Origin: Methanoculleus sp. UBA208
GTDB taxonomy: Archaea; Halobacteriota; Methanomicrobia; Methanomicrobiales; Methanoculleaceae
NCBI RefSeq assembly: GCF_002498065.1
Contig: NZ_DAFZ01000033.1
Location: 1-28,258, forward strand
DNA length: 28,258 bases
Direction of reading: 5' to 3'
Part shown: in pieces, positions 13,523-21,240 of the stretch
Position numbering within the stretch: position 1 is the stretch's first letter
How the letters are laid out: each line of letters opens with the position of its first letter
Translations under genes and position numbers: made by a program
Notes under the pieces: generated by a model
The model's database searches: none
What the model was told of the DNA's origin: nothing
The model's input: only the letters and a program-made list of their open reading frames with translations

Positions 13523-14890
13523 TCATCGCCGTTTATGGACGAACAAGACCGTCGTTCCAATCGCAAGAATCGCCGCAAGGATATCGAAGCCCGGAGACCT
13601 GGTCGAAGACCGCACCGGCCTGTCGAGATCCAGAACTCCGATACGGGATGCCGTCGTCCAGTTCTGCCAGATCATCTCCCTCTGGGGCCAACCTATACCG
13701 AAATACCCTAGTTGCGGTTCGCAATTCGTAATTTTCACAGATTCAGAAAAAATGATTTTATTATCCACCGACTGCCTTGTGAGGAACCGGATTGATCCGT
13801 TTATAGTTAACTGATTTAGATCTGTGCCATCTACACTTGCCTCCCAAATATCCCCATAATTAATAAATACTACATTTTTACCATCAGGGTTCCATTCTAC
13901 TGAACGATATAAGCCGTCTGTGGAGATAGGCACATCGGTTTCATTTTTTAGATCAACAATTCTGATGCCATTTTTATATTTTGCATATGAGAGATTTGTG
14001 ATGTACGCGAATTGACTGAAGGAGGGATTCCACGCCAGTTCTGCGATCATGTACTCATTAGTGGTTTTTATTTGGGTTTTTTCTATTTTAGATTCGTCAA
14101 TATTTACCTGAACTTTTGTGTACTGTGCAGACTCTCGTTTCCAGTTCTCCCCGGATAAAAATATAAGATATTTCCCGTCATTGCTCCATTTGATCGTCTT
14201 TTCAAATCCTATATAATAAAATGAACCCCCTACTGAAAATTCATCAAAGCCTCTCGAATGAGACAGTTGATACAATTCACTCACATCGTAATTGTAAGTA
14301 TTCATAATATTTACTGTCGTATTACTACCATCATTTGAAGTAAACGCCAGATATCGGCCGTCAGGACTCCATGAAATACACTTCGCCGTCGAATCGTTCA
14401 CGACCAATTGCTCTTGGCTCCTGTTGGTTCTAATGATCCAGATCCCTCTCGCAGGTGAAGCGTTTATCTGATTATCCCGATCCTGTGAGCCGCTGATTGC
14501 AATTGAATCTCCTTTTGGATTCCATTGAGGAACCCCGTATACATTGATATCGGAGAGTTTGTGCTGTTGCGAACCATCACTCCTGATAAGATATAATTGC
14601 CCCGTTGTTTTTGCACATCCTGTCCATGCATAGTTACAATTGCACGGCTGTTTCCATTCTCTGCACACTATTGCAATTTCTGTTCCGTCGGGACTCAAAG
14701 CCGCCAGATCGCATGATAGTCCTGTATGAGTAAGATACGTTACATTGTAGAGTGATGAAATTGGGGGCTGATCCGGCGAAAGGGTGAAATCCATCGTGGC
14801 TGATACTGATATGACGAGAAGTCCGATGACAATAATTGTCAGCCCAACACCGCGTAAATGAAATGTATTCATTTCAGGTACTATCTCCAT
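13523..14890 (-). CDS. PGF-CTERM-anchored beta-propeller surface protein
   Basis: A 455-residue secreted protein. An N-terminal signal helix (GVGLTIIVIGLLVISVSA) is followed by at least five TolB/PD40-type propeller blades, seen as SPDGTEIAIV, NPKGDSIAIS, SPDGRYLAFTS, SNDGKYLIFLS and NPDGKNVVFI. The C-terminus, SPGFDILAAILAIG plus a hydrophobic stretch and a KRR tail, is a PGF-CTERM signal. Archaeosortase A would remove it and attach the protein to a membrane lipid on the cell surface. Several N-x-S/T sites suggest glycosylation. The gene is conspicuously AT-rich against its neighbours, a sign of transfer. The ATG at 14890 is used; ATG 14872 would also leave a complete signal peptide. Ligand unknown. 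Confidence 0.85.
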   Translation of the reverse strand: MEIVPEMNTFHLRGVGLTIIVIGLLVISVSATMDFTLSPDQPPISSLYNVTYLTHTGLSCDLAALSPDGTEIAIVCREWKQPCNCNYAWTGCAKTTGQLYLIRSDGSQQHKLSDINVYGVPQWNPKGDSIAISGSQDRDNQINASPARGIWIIRTNRSQEQLVVNDSTAKCISWSPDGRYLAFTSNDGSNTTVNIMNTYNYDVSELYQLSHSRGFDEFSVGGSFYYIGFEKTIKWSNDGKYLIFLSGENWKRESAQYTKVQVNIDESKIEKTQIKTTNEYMIAELAWNPSFSQFAYITNLSYAKYKNGIRIVDLKNETDVPISTDGLYRSVEWNPDGKNVVFINYGDIWEASVDGTDLNQLTINGSIRFLTRQSVDNKIIFSESVKITNCEPQLGYFGIGWPQREMIWQNWTTASRIGVLDLDRPVRSSTRSPGFDILAAILAIGTTVLFVHKRR

Positions 14891-14900
14891 CAACTGCTGA

Positions 14901-16682
14901 TTACTGAGTTATACCAAAGTTTAAGACAAATTCTTCTTCACCGGGAGATCCCTGTACTTCCCGCCGTGTCCAGATTAACCGAGCACCGAATGTTCCCTGC
15001 TGTGGATTATATGGATTGGGTTCTAGAGGATATTCGTCAGATGAATATCTCAATTTCAGGCAAATATTCGGTCGGAGTGTTTTTTCCTGCTCACTTTCTG
15101 GCTCATCTATTTTTTTAACTCTGATCCAAGTTAACACAATCTCATTATCTGACAAATCAGCCGTTGGAAAAGGCAGTTCACCATTCTGACCATAAATCCA
15201 CTGAATCTCCGACATGAAATCGATATTAACAATCGATTCATCTGAAGTGACGGGCAGTTTTCTGACGCACCTCCATACACCCTGATCGTCGGTTGCACAG
15301 GCTTTTAACACAGAGCGGTCTCTGAGGTCAAGCCGCATCGTGTGCGTCATATTACAGGTCAGTTTCATACAGCCGTACTGCGCTCTGCCATCCGGATCGA
15401 TCCAGCAGGGATTGGGGGGATCATCAGGTTCATTGCACCGACTACCCCCGTCACTGTCCCACATATATGCGGTGAATGCGATAAACCGATGGACTGAATT
15501 TTCCCAAAAATCACGGTGAAAAGCAATCGCTCCTTTTTTCATAGTATGGTCTTCATTGGTATACGCATGGCTTGGGATGAGGAGTTTATGATCTCCCGGT
15601 GATGAAAAGGACGAGGCATCGAAAAAGGGCATATCACTCATTCTTGCTTCGAATTCATAGCCTAGGATTATATAATTTGGCATGGCTTCAAATTCAATCG
15701 CCGCCTGATCGATACCGACGATTAACGTCCATTGCCATGTGACGGGATCCGATATCCCGTTGCCGTTCTCAGCAATGATCGAGACCGTATGTGTCCCAAG
15801 GTGTGAGGCGACCTTCATATAGGCAATGAAGTCCGGACACTGCTCAAATGTGACATCCGTGTCGACCTGTGCAACGGTTCTCATATCGACAACAACGTCA
15901 TCTACTTTCAATGTCAGCAGGGCAGGTTGGTTCACCTGAACTGTAAGAACAGGTGGATTATCATTCATCCTGTAGAGGCCGAGAGTATCGGTCGTAGGAC
16001 TGACCTTCGTCACTGTTGGTGAGGCCGGATAGCCACATTGCACAGCATTCGCTTCTTTGAGTGTCCATCTGCCGTTGATGCATTCAAAGAGATCATAGCC
16101 GACACATTTTGTTGCCCCTTCCGAAAAACACTCTTTTACGTTCCAGTCCCAGTGATTCTGGCCCGAACCATTAGAATTCGTGGCAACGACCGAAACGACG
16201 TGTTCGCCCAAAGGTGCCGCTTCATGAAAATACGATGCATTCTGGGTCGGAACCGGGGTCTCCTGCTTGAGCTGGCCATCGAGGTAAAAGCGTATGATGG
16301 CGTATTGATTGGACCGTGCCGTGAAGAGCCTGGATGCATTCACCGGATCCGTCACCTCCGATTCGGCAGGATCGACTAGGTAAATTGTGGGCGGGGTGAC
16401 GAAAATATTCCAGGTCCAATAGTCCTCCCCCGATCCGTTGGCGTTCTGTGCAACAACTCGTACCGTATGGACGCCCAACAACGGTATCTGAAACGAATGC
16501 GACGCCTGCGTCACGTTCGGATAGGCGTGGGGTACGCCGTCGTCCAGGGTGAACGTCAGGGTGGCCGTTTGATCGACCGAGGCGGTAAAGAGTCGTTCCG
16601 CCCCGTAGAGATACGGATCGCCGATCTCTTGATCTTCCGGCTCGACCAGGGTCACCACCGGCGGATATACAACGCTTCCCAT
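14901..16682 (-). CDS. Large Ig-like repeat protein with cysteine-rich linker
   Basis: A 593-residue protein. Two beta-sandwich repeats occupy about residues 8-97 and 98-183, each ending in NGSGxxxWxWN. A cysteine-rich linker (184-218) reads ECFSEGATKCVGYDLFEC, then CGY. A third, divergent repeat spans 223-323, and a 270-residue C-terminal domain of unknown type follows. The last part contains IVLTWIRVKK and ends in FVLNFGITQ. No signal peptide is visible from the ATG at 16682, which has GAGGTGTGA just upstream overlapping the preceding stop. That is odd for such a fold and suggests either an unconventional export route or a cytoplasmic or particle-associated role. Part of the gene is AT-rich. 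Its repeats recur as fragments at 13112-13501 and 10397-10476. Confidence 0.75.
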   Translation of the reverse strand: MGSVVYPPVVTLVEPEDQEIGDPYLYGAERLFTASVDQTATLTFTLDDGVPHAYPNVTQASHSFQIPLLGVHTVRVVAQNANGSGEDYWTWNIFVTPPTIYLVDPAESEVTDPVNASRLFTARSNQYAIIRFYLDGQLKQETPVPTQNASYFHEAAPLGEHVVSVVATNSNGSGQNHWDWNVKECFSEGATKCVGYDLFECINGRWTLKEANAVQCGYPASPTVTKVSPTTDTLGLYRMNDNPPVLTVQVNQPALLTLKVDDVVVDMRTVAQVDTDVTFEQCPDFIAYMKVASHLGTHTVSIIAENGNGISDPVTWQWTLIVGIDQAAIEFEAMPNYIILGYEFEARMSDMPFFDASSFSSPGDHKLLIPSHAYTNEDHTMKKGAIAFHRDFWENSVHRFIAFTAYMWDSDGGSRCNEPDDPPNPCWIDPDGRAQYGCMKLTCNMTHTMRLDLRDRSVLKACATDDQGVWRCVRKLPVTSDESIVNIDFMSEIQWIYGQNGELPFPTADLSDNEIVLTWIRVKKIDEPESEQEKTLRPNICLKLRYSSDEYPLEPNPYNPQQGTFGARLIWTRREVQGSPGEEEFVLNFGITQ

Positions 16683-16685
16683 GCT

Positions 16686-17735
16686 TCACACCTCCAGGAA
16701 TCCGTCGCGGATCAGGTACTGCGGAAGCACCCAGCCGTTGCAGAATACCGTATTGCCGTCTCTCCAGACCGGCTCGGATGAAACATACTTCTGATGGACC
16801 CAGAACCGGTTGTTAAACTGGCAAAACGGCTCCCCCTCCGGACACAGGGGCGTTCCGGGAGGCTGCTGCTTGATGGTCGAGAAGAGGGTATGGTAATCTC
16901 CGGACAGCGGCTCTCGGATCCGCTTTCTCTCCAGATCGAGGTACAGGGCAGGCTGGTAACAGATAAGAGAACCGTGATCCGGTCGGTCCTGGAGCTTCAT
17001 TTTGTCGGCCCCGCTGGCACCGATGATCGCAATGTCGTATTTTTCCTCGCGTAGCCTCTCCATAAAAGCAGCGTAATCGAACCGGAACCAGGTTAGCGAA
17101 GGAAAGATATCCCAGTATTCGGCAGGAAAAGAACCGACGGCTATTACCTTCCCGCTTCCTTTGGGGAGCTCCATCTCCGGTTCGATCGGTTCTGCGGCAA
17201 TCTGATCCGCATGATACAGGATTTTATCCGTGCCGACGCAGGGACCGTCGAGGACGGCGGGAGTTTTGGTCAGGATGGTCTGCACATTCCGGTCATGGAC
17301 ACGATCCCAGAATGCCATGAGGTCCTGCGAGGGGCCAATCCCGTGTCTTCTCCTGCTCCATAGTTGTTTGAAGAAATCAGAAACATATTCCTTCCAGTTC
17401 TCGCGTGCATCATACGAAATGACTTCATTGATGTTCTCGAACAGGTCGACGTATACGGCACGCAGCGGGGCATAGGCAAACGTGATTTCCATGATATAAG
17501 CATCGTACCCCGCGGGGACCCATTGTTCGAACGCACTTTTACTCCGTGCCGCCTCCAGCGGAACCGAATAATGGTAGCAGTCTTCGAACAAATATCGGTG
17601 AACGTCATTCTGACCTTTATTCGTCTGGAGGCACGCTACACGTTTACCTTCGCTTCGTAACTGTTTCTCAAGCAGGATAGCTGCGGTAGTTTTTCCCTGA
17701 TCCGGGATCGAGGCAAGTACGTAGAGGTCCGCCAC
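16686..17735 (-). CDS. P-loop NTPase, BioD/MinD-like N-terminus, unrecognised C-terminus
   Basis: A 349-residue soluble protein. The Walker A region is ASIPDQGKTT at residues 8-17, with Ser in place of the first Gly. It is followed by LLEKQLRSEGKRVACLQTNKG, the pattern of CobQ/BioD/MinD-type P-loop proteins. The hydrophobic strand YDAYIMEITFAY probably carries the Walker B-like acid. The middle part has a second Rossmann-like region (KVIAVGSFPAEYW and YDIAIIGASGADKM), and the C-terminal 60 residues form an aromatic domain with three cysteines. The start is GTG 17735, with GGTGATT upstream. It is the first gene after a strong promoter and ends three bases before the large Ig-like gene, so NTPase and surface-type repeats are produced together. 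The role is unknown. Confidence 0.72.
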   Translation of the reverse strand: MADLYVLASIPDQGKTTAAILLEKQLRSEGKRVACLQTNKGQNDVHRYLFEDCYHYSVPLEAARSKSAFEQWVPAGYDAYIMEITFAYAPLRAVYVDLFENINEVISYDARENWKEYVSDFFKQLWSRRRHGIGPSQDLMAFWDRVHDRNVQTILTKTPAVLDGPCVGTDKILYHADQIAAEPIEPEMELPKGSGKVIAVGSFPAEYWDIFPSLTWFRFDYAAFMERLREEKYDIAIIGASGADKMKLQDRPDHGSLICYQPALYLDLERKRIREPLSGDYHTLFSTIKQQPPGTPLCPEGEPFCQFNNRFWVHQKYVSSEPVWRDGNTVFCNGWVLPQYLIRDGFLEV

Positions 17736-17744
17736 TGAATCACC

Positions 17745-17785
17745 AGTTAATATCGATCCTGGAACATATATGCATATAATAATGA
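17745..17785 (-). promoter_or_regulatory. Promoter of the minus-strand envelope operon
   Basis: On the minus strand ATTATATGCATATATG (about 17766-17781) is a strong TATA element some 25 bases before a short leader that contains GGTGATT. The surrounding 17736-17834 is very AT-rich. All genes from 17735 down to 10510 face the same way with gaps of at most a few dozen bases, so this may drive the whole series. Confidence 0.55.
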
Positions 17786-17834
17786 TCTTTTGAATTTTCG
17801 TTATAATTATAGCATAAAATTGAATATTTCCGTA

Positions 17835-17995
17835 TTACTCAGCACTCTTTCCTTCGATGAAAGCATCTGTCAACCGAACGAGATCGCGATCGTGCGCGGA
17901 TGCTACACGAACCAACATTGAAAGATAAAGAGTGTCGTGACGCATGAGGCAAGAAGCTCCCGCCATTTGCCCGCCGAATGGGCCGGGTTAGCCAT
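17835..17995 (-). pseudogene. Possible frameshifted small gene
   Basis: In the gap between the operon promoter and the second YIP1-like fragment, ATG 17995 opens MANPAHSAGKWRELLASC, which soon stops. The adjacent frame, from 17945, gives TLYLSMLVRVASAHDRDL then TDAFIEGKSAE and TAA at 17835. Joined by one frameshift they would make a protein of about 52 residues with sensible composition. No family is recognised and the whole could be chance. Confidence 0.22.
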
Positions 17996-18024
17996 GTGCT
18001 GGATCCGCCGAATCGTCCCCCTGT

Positions 18025-18388
18025 CCCTTCATACCCTCAAGCACCCCCAACATGGGGTGTCCCGATGCAATAATCAAAGTAAGACGTATCGAACGAACAT
18101 TGACTGCATCCATACCACGCCATGCATGCAGATGAATGCCAGGATAACGGTGAGAAGTGCGTGCGTTCGAGGAATATATCTGCCGTGCTGGGTGGCTGCG
18201 ACATAGACAATGAACGTCCATACAAAGCCGAAGGTGCCTATTAACCAGAAGACCATCCAGAATATCGCGATTGTGGGTTCGATTGAAAGATTTGGAAGGG
18301 AGAGGTAGCCGGAGCCCATCATCAAACGAGACACTTCATGCATGATCTGTCGTCCGGCGAGAACGCTGAAGATTGCCTGAATCAGATT
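18025..18388. repeat. Direct repeat, copy B
   Basis: Second copy of the stretch at 10468-10808, in the same orientation. The match begins near CCTTCATA at 18025 and fades after GCCTGAATCAGA at about 18385. The copy has diverged by substitutions and a few indels in the non-coding tail. Confidence 0.88.
18074..18388 (-). pseudogene. 3'-terminal fragment of a YIP1-family gene
   Basis: The frame from about 18388 down to TGA 18074-18076 reads LIQAIFSVLAGRQIMHEVS and then FWMVFWLIGTFGFVWTFIVY. It corresponds to the last two membrane helices of the YIP1-like protein at 10510-11208. Reading frame and hydrophobicity are intact, so the substitutions look like divergence of a once functional gene. The 5' half of the gene is absent: upstream sequence is unrelated. 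An internal ATG at 18343 could still give an 89-residue membrane protein, but without a visible promoter. Confidence 0.8.
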
Positions 18389-18425
18389 AATCAGATCGCT
18401 TGCGGAATAGAGATCAGGATCCAGT

Positions 18426-18577
18426 TTATCCGCGCCGCACAGGTGTCATCTTCTGCTGAAGACCGTGCAAGAGTTCATCTATTCTTGGATTTATCAGATA
18501 ATACTCCCGTAGCGAATGGTATCTTTCTCTGTTAAACTCATAGGGGATATTATTGGATAACCCGCCTTTTGCAGGAG
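18426..18577 (-). other. Short start-less reading frame, possibly a gene end
   Basis: The minus strand reads about 50 codons without a start: GGLSNNIPYEFNRERYHSL, then REYYLINPRIDELLHGLQ and a stop at 18426-18428. The composition looks coding, but no family was recognised. It abuts the truncated YIP1-like copy and may be the end of another broken gene. Confidence 0.25.
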
Positions 18578-18794
18578 CCTACTCCCTCGAAAAATCTCGT
18601 TCTTCTCGAGCTCCTGCTCGAAGACGCTTCCGCGACTTCTTACGCTCTGCTTCTGACGGAGCATCGCGACTCGAAGCCTGGCGGCTTCTCAAGTTCTGGT
18701 TCTAATGAATCCTCGCACCCTTCGGCCAGTCGCTCCCTCGCGCTACCTATAAATACCCGGATACGGCAGATACCCTTCATTGAGGCGAAGCGCA
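18578..18794 (+). promoter_or_regulatory. Promoter of the DUF2284 gene and preceding non-coding DNA
   Basis: TATAAATA at 18748-18755 is a near-consensus TATA box. GAGG at 18782-18785 lies nine bases before GTG 18795. The bases from 18578 to 18740 are rich in short CTTC, GAAG and TCG words but contain no gene or repeat family I recognise. Confidence 0.6.
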
Positions 18795-19442
18795 GTGAGA
18801 AGCGAACTTGAGGAAGAGATCGGGAAACTCTCCTCCCTCGCACGGGAGCGCGGCGCGGAAGCGCGGCGGATTGCGGCCCACGACGTCGTCGTCGCGGAGT
18901 GGGTGCGGTTCAAGTGCCGGTTCGGGTGCAAAGGCTACGGGAAACACATGTCCTGCCCGCCGTACGCTCCCGCCCCCGCAGACACCCGGCGGCTGCTCGC
19001 CGAGTACAGCACCGCCCTCCTCCTCCGGTTCGACGGCATCCCGGGGCATCCCGACCTCAAACCCGACGAGATACCCCTCGACTTCCACCCGTTCTTCCGC
19101 GACCTCATCCTCTGGGTGAACTCGACGGTGCACCTCCTCGAAAAGACGGCGTTCTACGACGATTTCCCGAAGGCGTTCGGGTTCGGGGGATACCCCTGCA
19201 TCTACTGCGAACACCTGCACTGCGTTGCCGAGGAGCACGAAGGGGTCGTCGACGAGAGTATCCGCAGGCTTTGTCGGCACATGGATCTCGTCCGCCCGAC
19301 GATGGAGGGCGCCGGGATCGACGTCTTTTCCACCGCCCGGAAGGCCGGGTGGGACCTGCATGTCATCCCCTGCAGGGACCTCGAGTACGGGAAGATCGAG
19401 CACGGCAACATCACCTCGATAGGGCTCGTCCTCATCGAGTGA
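18795..19442 (+). CDS. DUF2284 metal-binding protein
   Basis: A 215-residue soluble protein of the DUF2284 family (predicted metal-binding). The N-terminal signature FKCRFGCKGYGKHMSCPPYA supplies C41, C45 and C54. A second cluster, YPCIYCEHLHC, adds three more cysteines, enough for an iron-sulfur cluster or zinc. The family is widespread in methanogens and anaerobes without an assigned reaction. The start at GTG 18795 is chosen from TATA and GAGG spacing; an in-frame TTG at 18780 would be almost leaderless. It is a single gene: the next gene is convergent on the other strand, eleven bases away. Confidence 0.85.
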   Translation: MRSELEEEIGKLSSLARERGAEARRIAAHDVVVAEWVRFKCRFGCKGYGKHMSCPPYAPAPADTRRLLAEYSTALLLRFDGIPGHPDLKPDEIPLDFHPFFRDLILWVNSTVHLLEKTAFYDDFPKAFGFGGYPCIYCEHLHCVAEEHEGVVDESIRRLCRHMDLVRPTMEGAGIDVFSTARKAGWDLHVIPCRDLEYGKIEHGNITSIGLVLIE

Positions 19443-19453
19443 TGCTCCGGCCT

Positions 19454-20557
19454 TCAGTCGCGCCGTAAGCCCCGGATGAACTCCTCGGTCATATGGTAGG
19501 CGTCGTCGTCCCTGACCTGCACCGGCGGGTGCTTCATGAAATAGGCGGATGGGGATATGAGCGCACCGCCGATGCCCCGGTCAAGGGCGAGCCTGCAGCA
19601 CCGGATGGCATCGATGACGATTCCCGCTGAATTGGGCGAGTCCTCGACGGAGAGGCGGAGGTCGAGGTGCATGGGAACGTCCCCGAAGAGCCTGCCTTCC
19701 ATCCTGAGGAAACAGACCTTATTGTCCTTCTGCCAGCAGACGTAATCGCTCGGGCCGATGTGGATATCATCTTCGTCGAGGGGTTCTTCGAGGACCGACT
19801 GCACCGCTTCGGTCTTTGATGTCCTCTTTGAGGCGAGGCGGTCGCGGTTGAGCATGTTCAGGAAGTCCGTGTTGCCGCCGGTGTTCAACTGATAGGTCCG
19901 GTCCAGTCGCACGCCCCTCCGACGAAAGAGGTCGGCAAGGACCCGGTGGGTGATCGTCGCACCCAACTGGGCCTTGACGTCGTCGCCGATGACCGGAAGA
20001 CCGCGCTCGCGGAACTTCGCCGCCCAGGCGGGGTCGCTCGCGATGAAGACCGGCATATTGTTGATGAGGCCGACCCCCGCCTCCAGCGCACACCCGGCAT
20101 AGAACCGTGCGGCCTCCTCCGAGCCCACGGGAAGATAGTTGAGCAGCACCTCGGCGCCCGAATCCTCGAGTACCCGGACAACGTCCTCGCGCGACGCTTC
20201 CTCCTCGTCGGCGAGCACGAACCTGCACTCCTCCTTGTAGCCCTGCATGTGCGCGGGAAAGCTGTCCAGCACCCGCCCCATCCGAACGGTCACGCCGGTT
20301 CTCGGCATCTCCGGGCAGAAGGCCGTGGTGCAGTTCGGGAGGGAGAATATCGCTTCGGAGACGTCCTTCCCGACTTTCCGCGCATCGATATCGAACGCTG
20401 CGGCCACTTCGATGTCGGATGGGCGGTAGCCGCAGAGGTCCCAGTGCATCAGCCCGGTTGCATCCCTCTCGCTCTTTCCCCGGTAGTATTCGATCCCCTG
20501 AAGCAGCGAACTGGCGCAGTTCCCGACGCCCACAATTGCAATCCTGATCGAGTCCAC
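19454..20557 (-). CDS. Myo-inositol-1-phosphate synthase
   Basis: A 367-residue NAD-dependent enzyme isomerising glucose-6-phosphate to inositol-1-phosphate, the first step to archaeal inositol phospholipids. The N-terminal Rossmann motif IAIVGVGNCASSLLQGIEYY is typical of archaeal and bacterial forms. Further landmarks are YLPVGSEEAARFYAG, the NMPVFIASDP region, GDDVKAQLGATITHRVLADL and QLNTGGNTDFLNM, which line the active site. The GTG at 20557 is preceded by GGGGGG as a ribosome binding site. The long leader upstream contains two strong hairpins, described separately. The gene is convergent with DUF2284 and transcribed alone. Confidence 0.95.
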   Translation of the reverse strand: MDSIRIAIVGVGNCASSLLQGIEYYRGKSERDATGLMHWDLCGYRPSDIEVAAAFDIDARKVGKDVSEAIFSLPNCTTAFCPEMPRTGVTVRMGRVLDSFPAHMQGYKEECRFVLADEEEASREDVVRVLEDSGAEVLLNYLPVGSEEAARFYAGCALEAGVGLINNMPVFIASDPAWAAKFRERGLPVIGDDVKAQLGATITHRVLADLFRRRGVRLDRTYQLNTGGNTDFLNMLNRDRLASKRTSKTEAVQSVLEEPLDEDDIHIGPSDYVCWQKDNKVCFLRMEGRLFGDVPMHLDLRLSVEDSPNSAGIVIDAIRCCRLALDRGIGGALISPSAYFMKHPPVQVRDDDAYHMTEEFIRGLRRD

Positions 20558-20584
20558 GAAAGCCCCCCGATAGATACGGTATGC

Positions 20585-20690
20585 CGCCTGACGCGCCCCT
20601 CCGTGGGCGGATGCGTCAGGCGCAGGTTGAGAAGACGCAACTCGGAGAGAGTTGCATTTTGACTATAATACGGAGCGGGAAATATAAGGG
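20585..20690 (-). promoter_or_regulatory. Promoter and hairpin-rich 5' leader of inositol-1-phosphate synthase
   Basis: On the minus strand CTTATATT (about 20682-20688) is a TATA box, placing the transcript start near 20658. The leader then holds hairpin 1, GCAACTC/GAGTTGC with a five-base loop (20637-20655). Hairpin 2 has a perfect 10-bp stem, CGCCTGACGC/GCGTCAGGCG (20585-20622), with an inner GCCC/GGGC pairing. The start codon is 28 bases further on. Read on the plus strand hairpin 1 is followed by ATTTT, but no plus-strand gene ends here. A leader of about 100 bases is long for this genome's genes. Confidence 0.5.
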
Positions 20691-20997
20691 TATGGTTTGG
20701 GACGCGCCGGGGGGCCATGTTCCACAGGGGGAACACCAGGTTCCCTACAGAGCGCCGCTGCAGGTATGGCCGTCGAGGATTTTCTCTCGCTCATCTGAAC
20801 TTTAAATCTTTCTGTAAAACAGGCTATATGTGGGACGATTTTGTCCGGATAGCCTCGTAACGGCCACAACAATGGCAGCTGCAACAGTTGACTTGCTCAT
20901 TCCCGAATAATCAGCGTCCGGGGTAAACACCGGTCGTGACGATGACGCACTGCTCTGACAGCGAGAATTGGAAGAAGAGTCGAATCGGATTTCCTGA
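20691..20997. other. Intergenic stretch between inositol-1-phosphate synthase and tRNA-Gly
   Basis: No gene is recognised. A small hairpin, GGGAAC/GTTCCC, lies at 20729-20745, and an AT-rich segment with CTTTAAATC near 20801 could be a plus-strand promoter. Only a 10-codon frame follows it. Confidence 0.4.
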
Positions 20998-21069
20998 TGC
21001 GCCGACCGGGACTCGAACCCGGGTTTAGGCGTTGGCAACGCCTAGTGATAACCACTACACTATCGGCGC
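20998..21069 (-). tRNA. tRNA-Gly (anticodon GCC)
   Basis: A complete 72-base cloverleaf. The acceptor stem is GCGCCGA/TCGGCGC with discriminator A. The D arm is GTG...CAC with GTGGTT, and the anticodon stem AGGCG/CGCCT encloses loop TTGCCAA (anticodon GCC). The variable loop has four bases, and the T arm is CCGGG TTCGAGT CCCGG. CCA is not encoded. No intron is present. It reads glycine codons GGC and GGT. Confidence 0.95.
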
Positions 21070-21240
21070 ACGCCCGTGCTTTCGCACTGTGTGCCTTACA
21101 ACATGGGATTTGCTGGCTAATAAGCCTATCGAAGCGCGGCCTCTCTCGGGCGCCGCCGTTCCCGCAAGCTCCCATGTCCGGGTGAAATTTCCGCGGGGAT
21201 GGTTGTCCCCGGAGTTAACGGTCGCACCGCTGCCGCGCAC

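Noticed and set aside
10468..18388. Insertion sequence explaining the island
   Set aside because: No transposase, recombinase or terminal inverted repeats were found; the repeats are pieces of a resident gene.
18578..18740. CTTC/GAAG-rich segment as a CRISPR or repeat array
   Set aside because: The words recur irregularly without a constant repeat unit or spacer length. No CRISPR array is seen anywhere in the window.
20900..20997. Possible C/D-box guide RNA between inositol-1-phosphate synthase and tRNA-Gly
   Set aside because: GATGA and CTGA words occur but not with proper C, D', C' and D boxes and spacing.
20998..21069. tRNA-Gly as attachment site of an integrated element
   Set aside because: No repeated copy of the tRNA 3' end and no integrase gene is found on either side; the flanking genes look like ordinary core genes.
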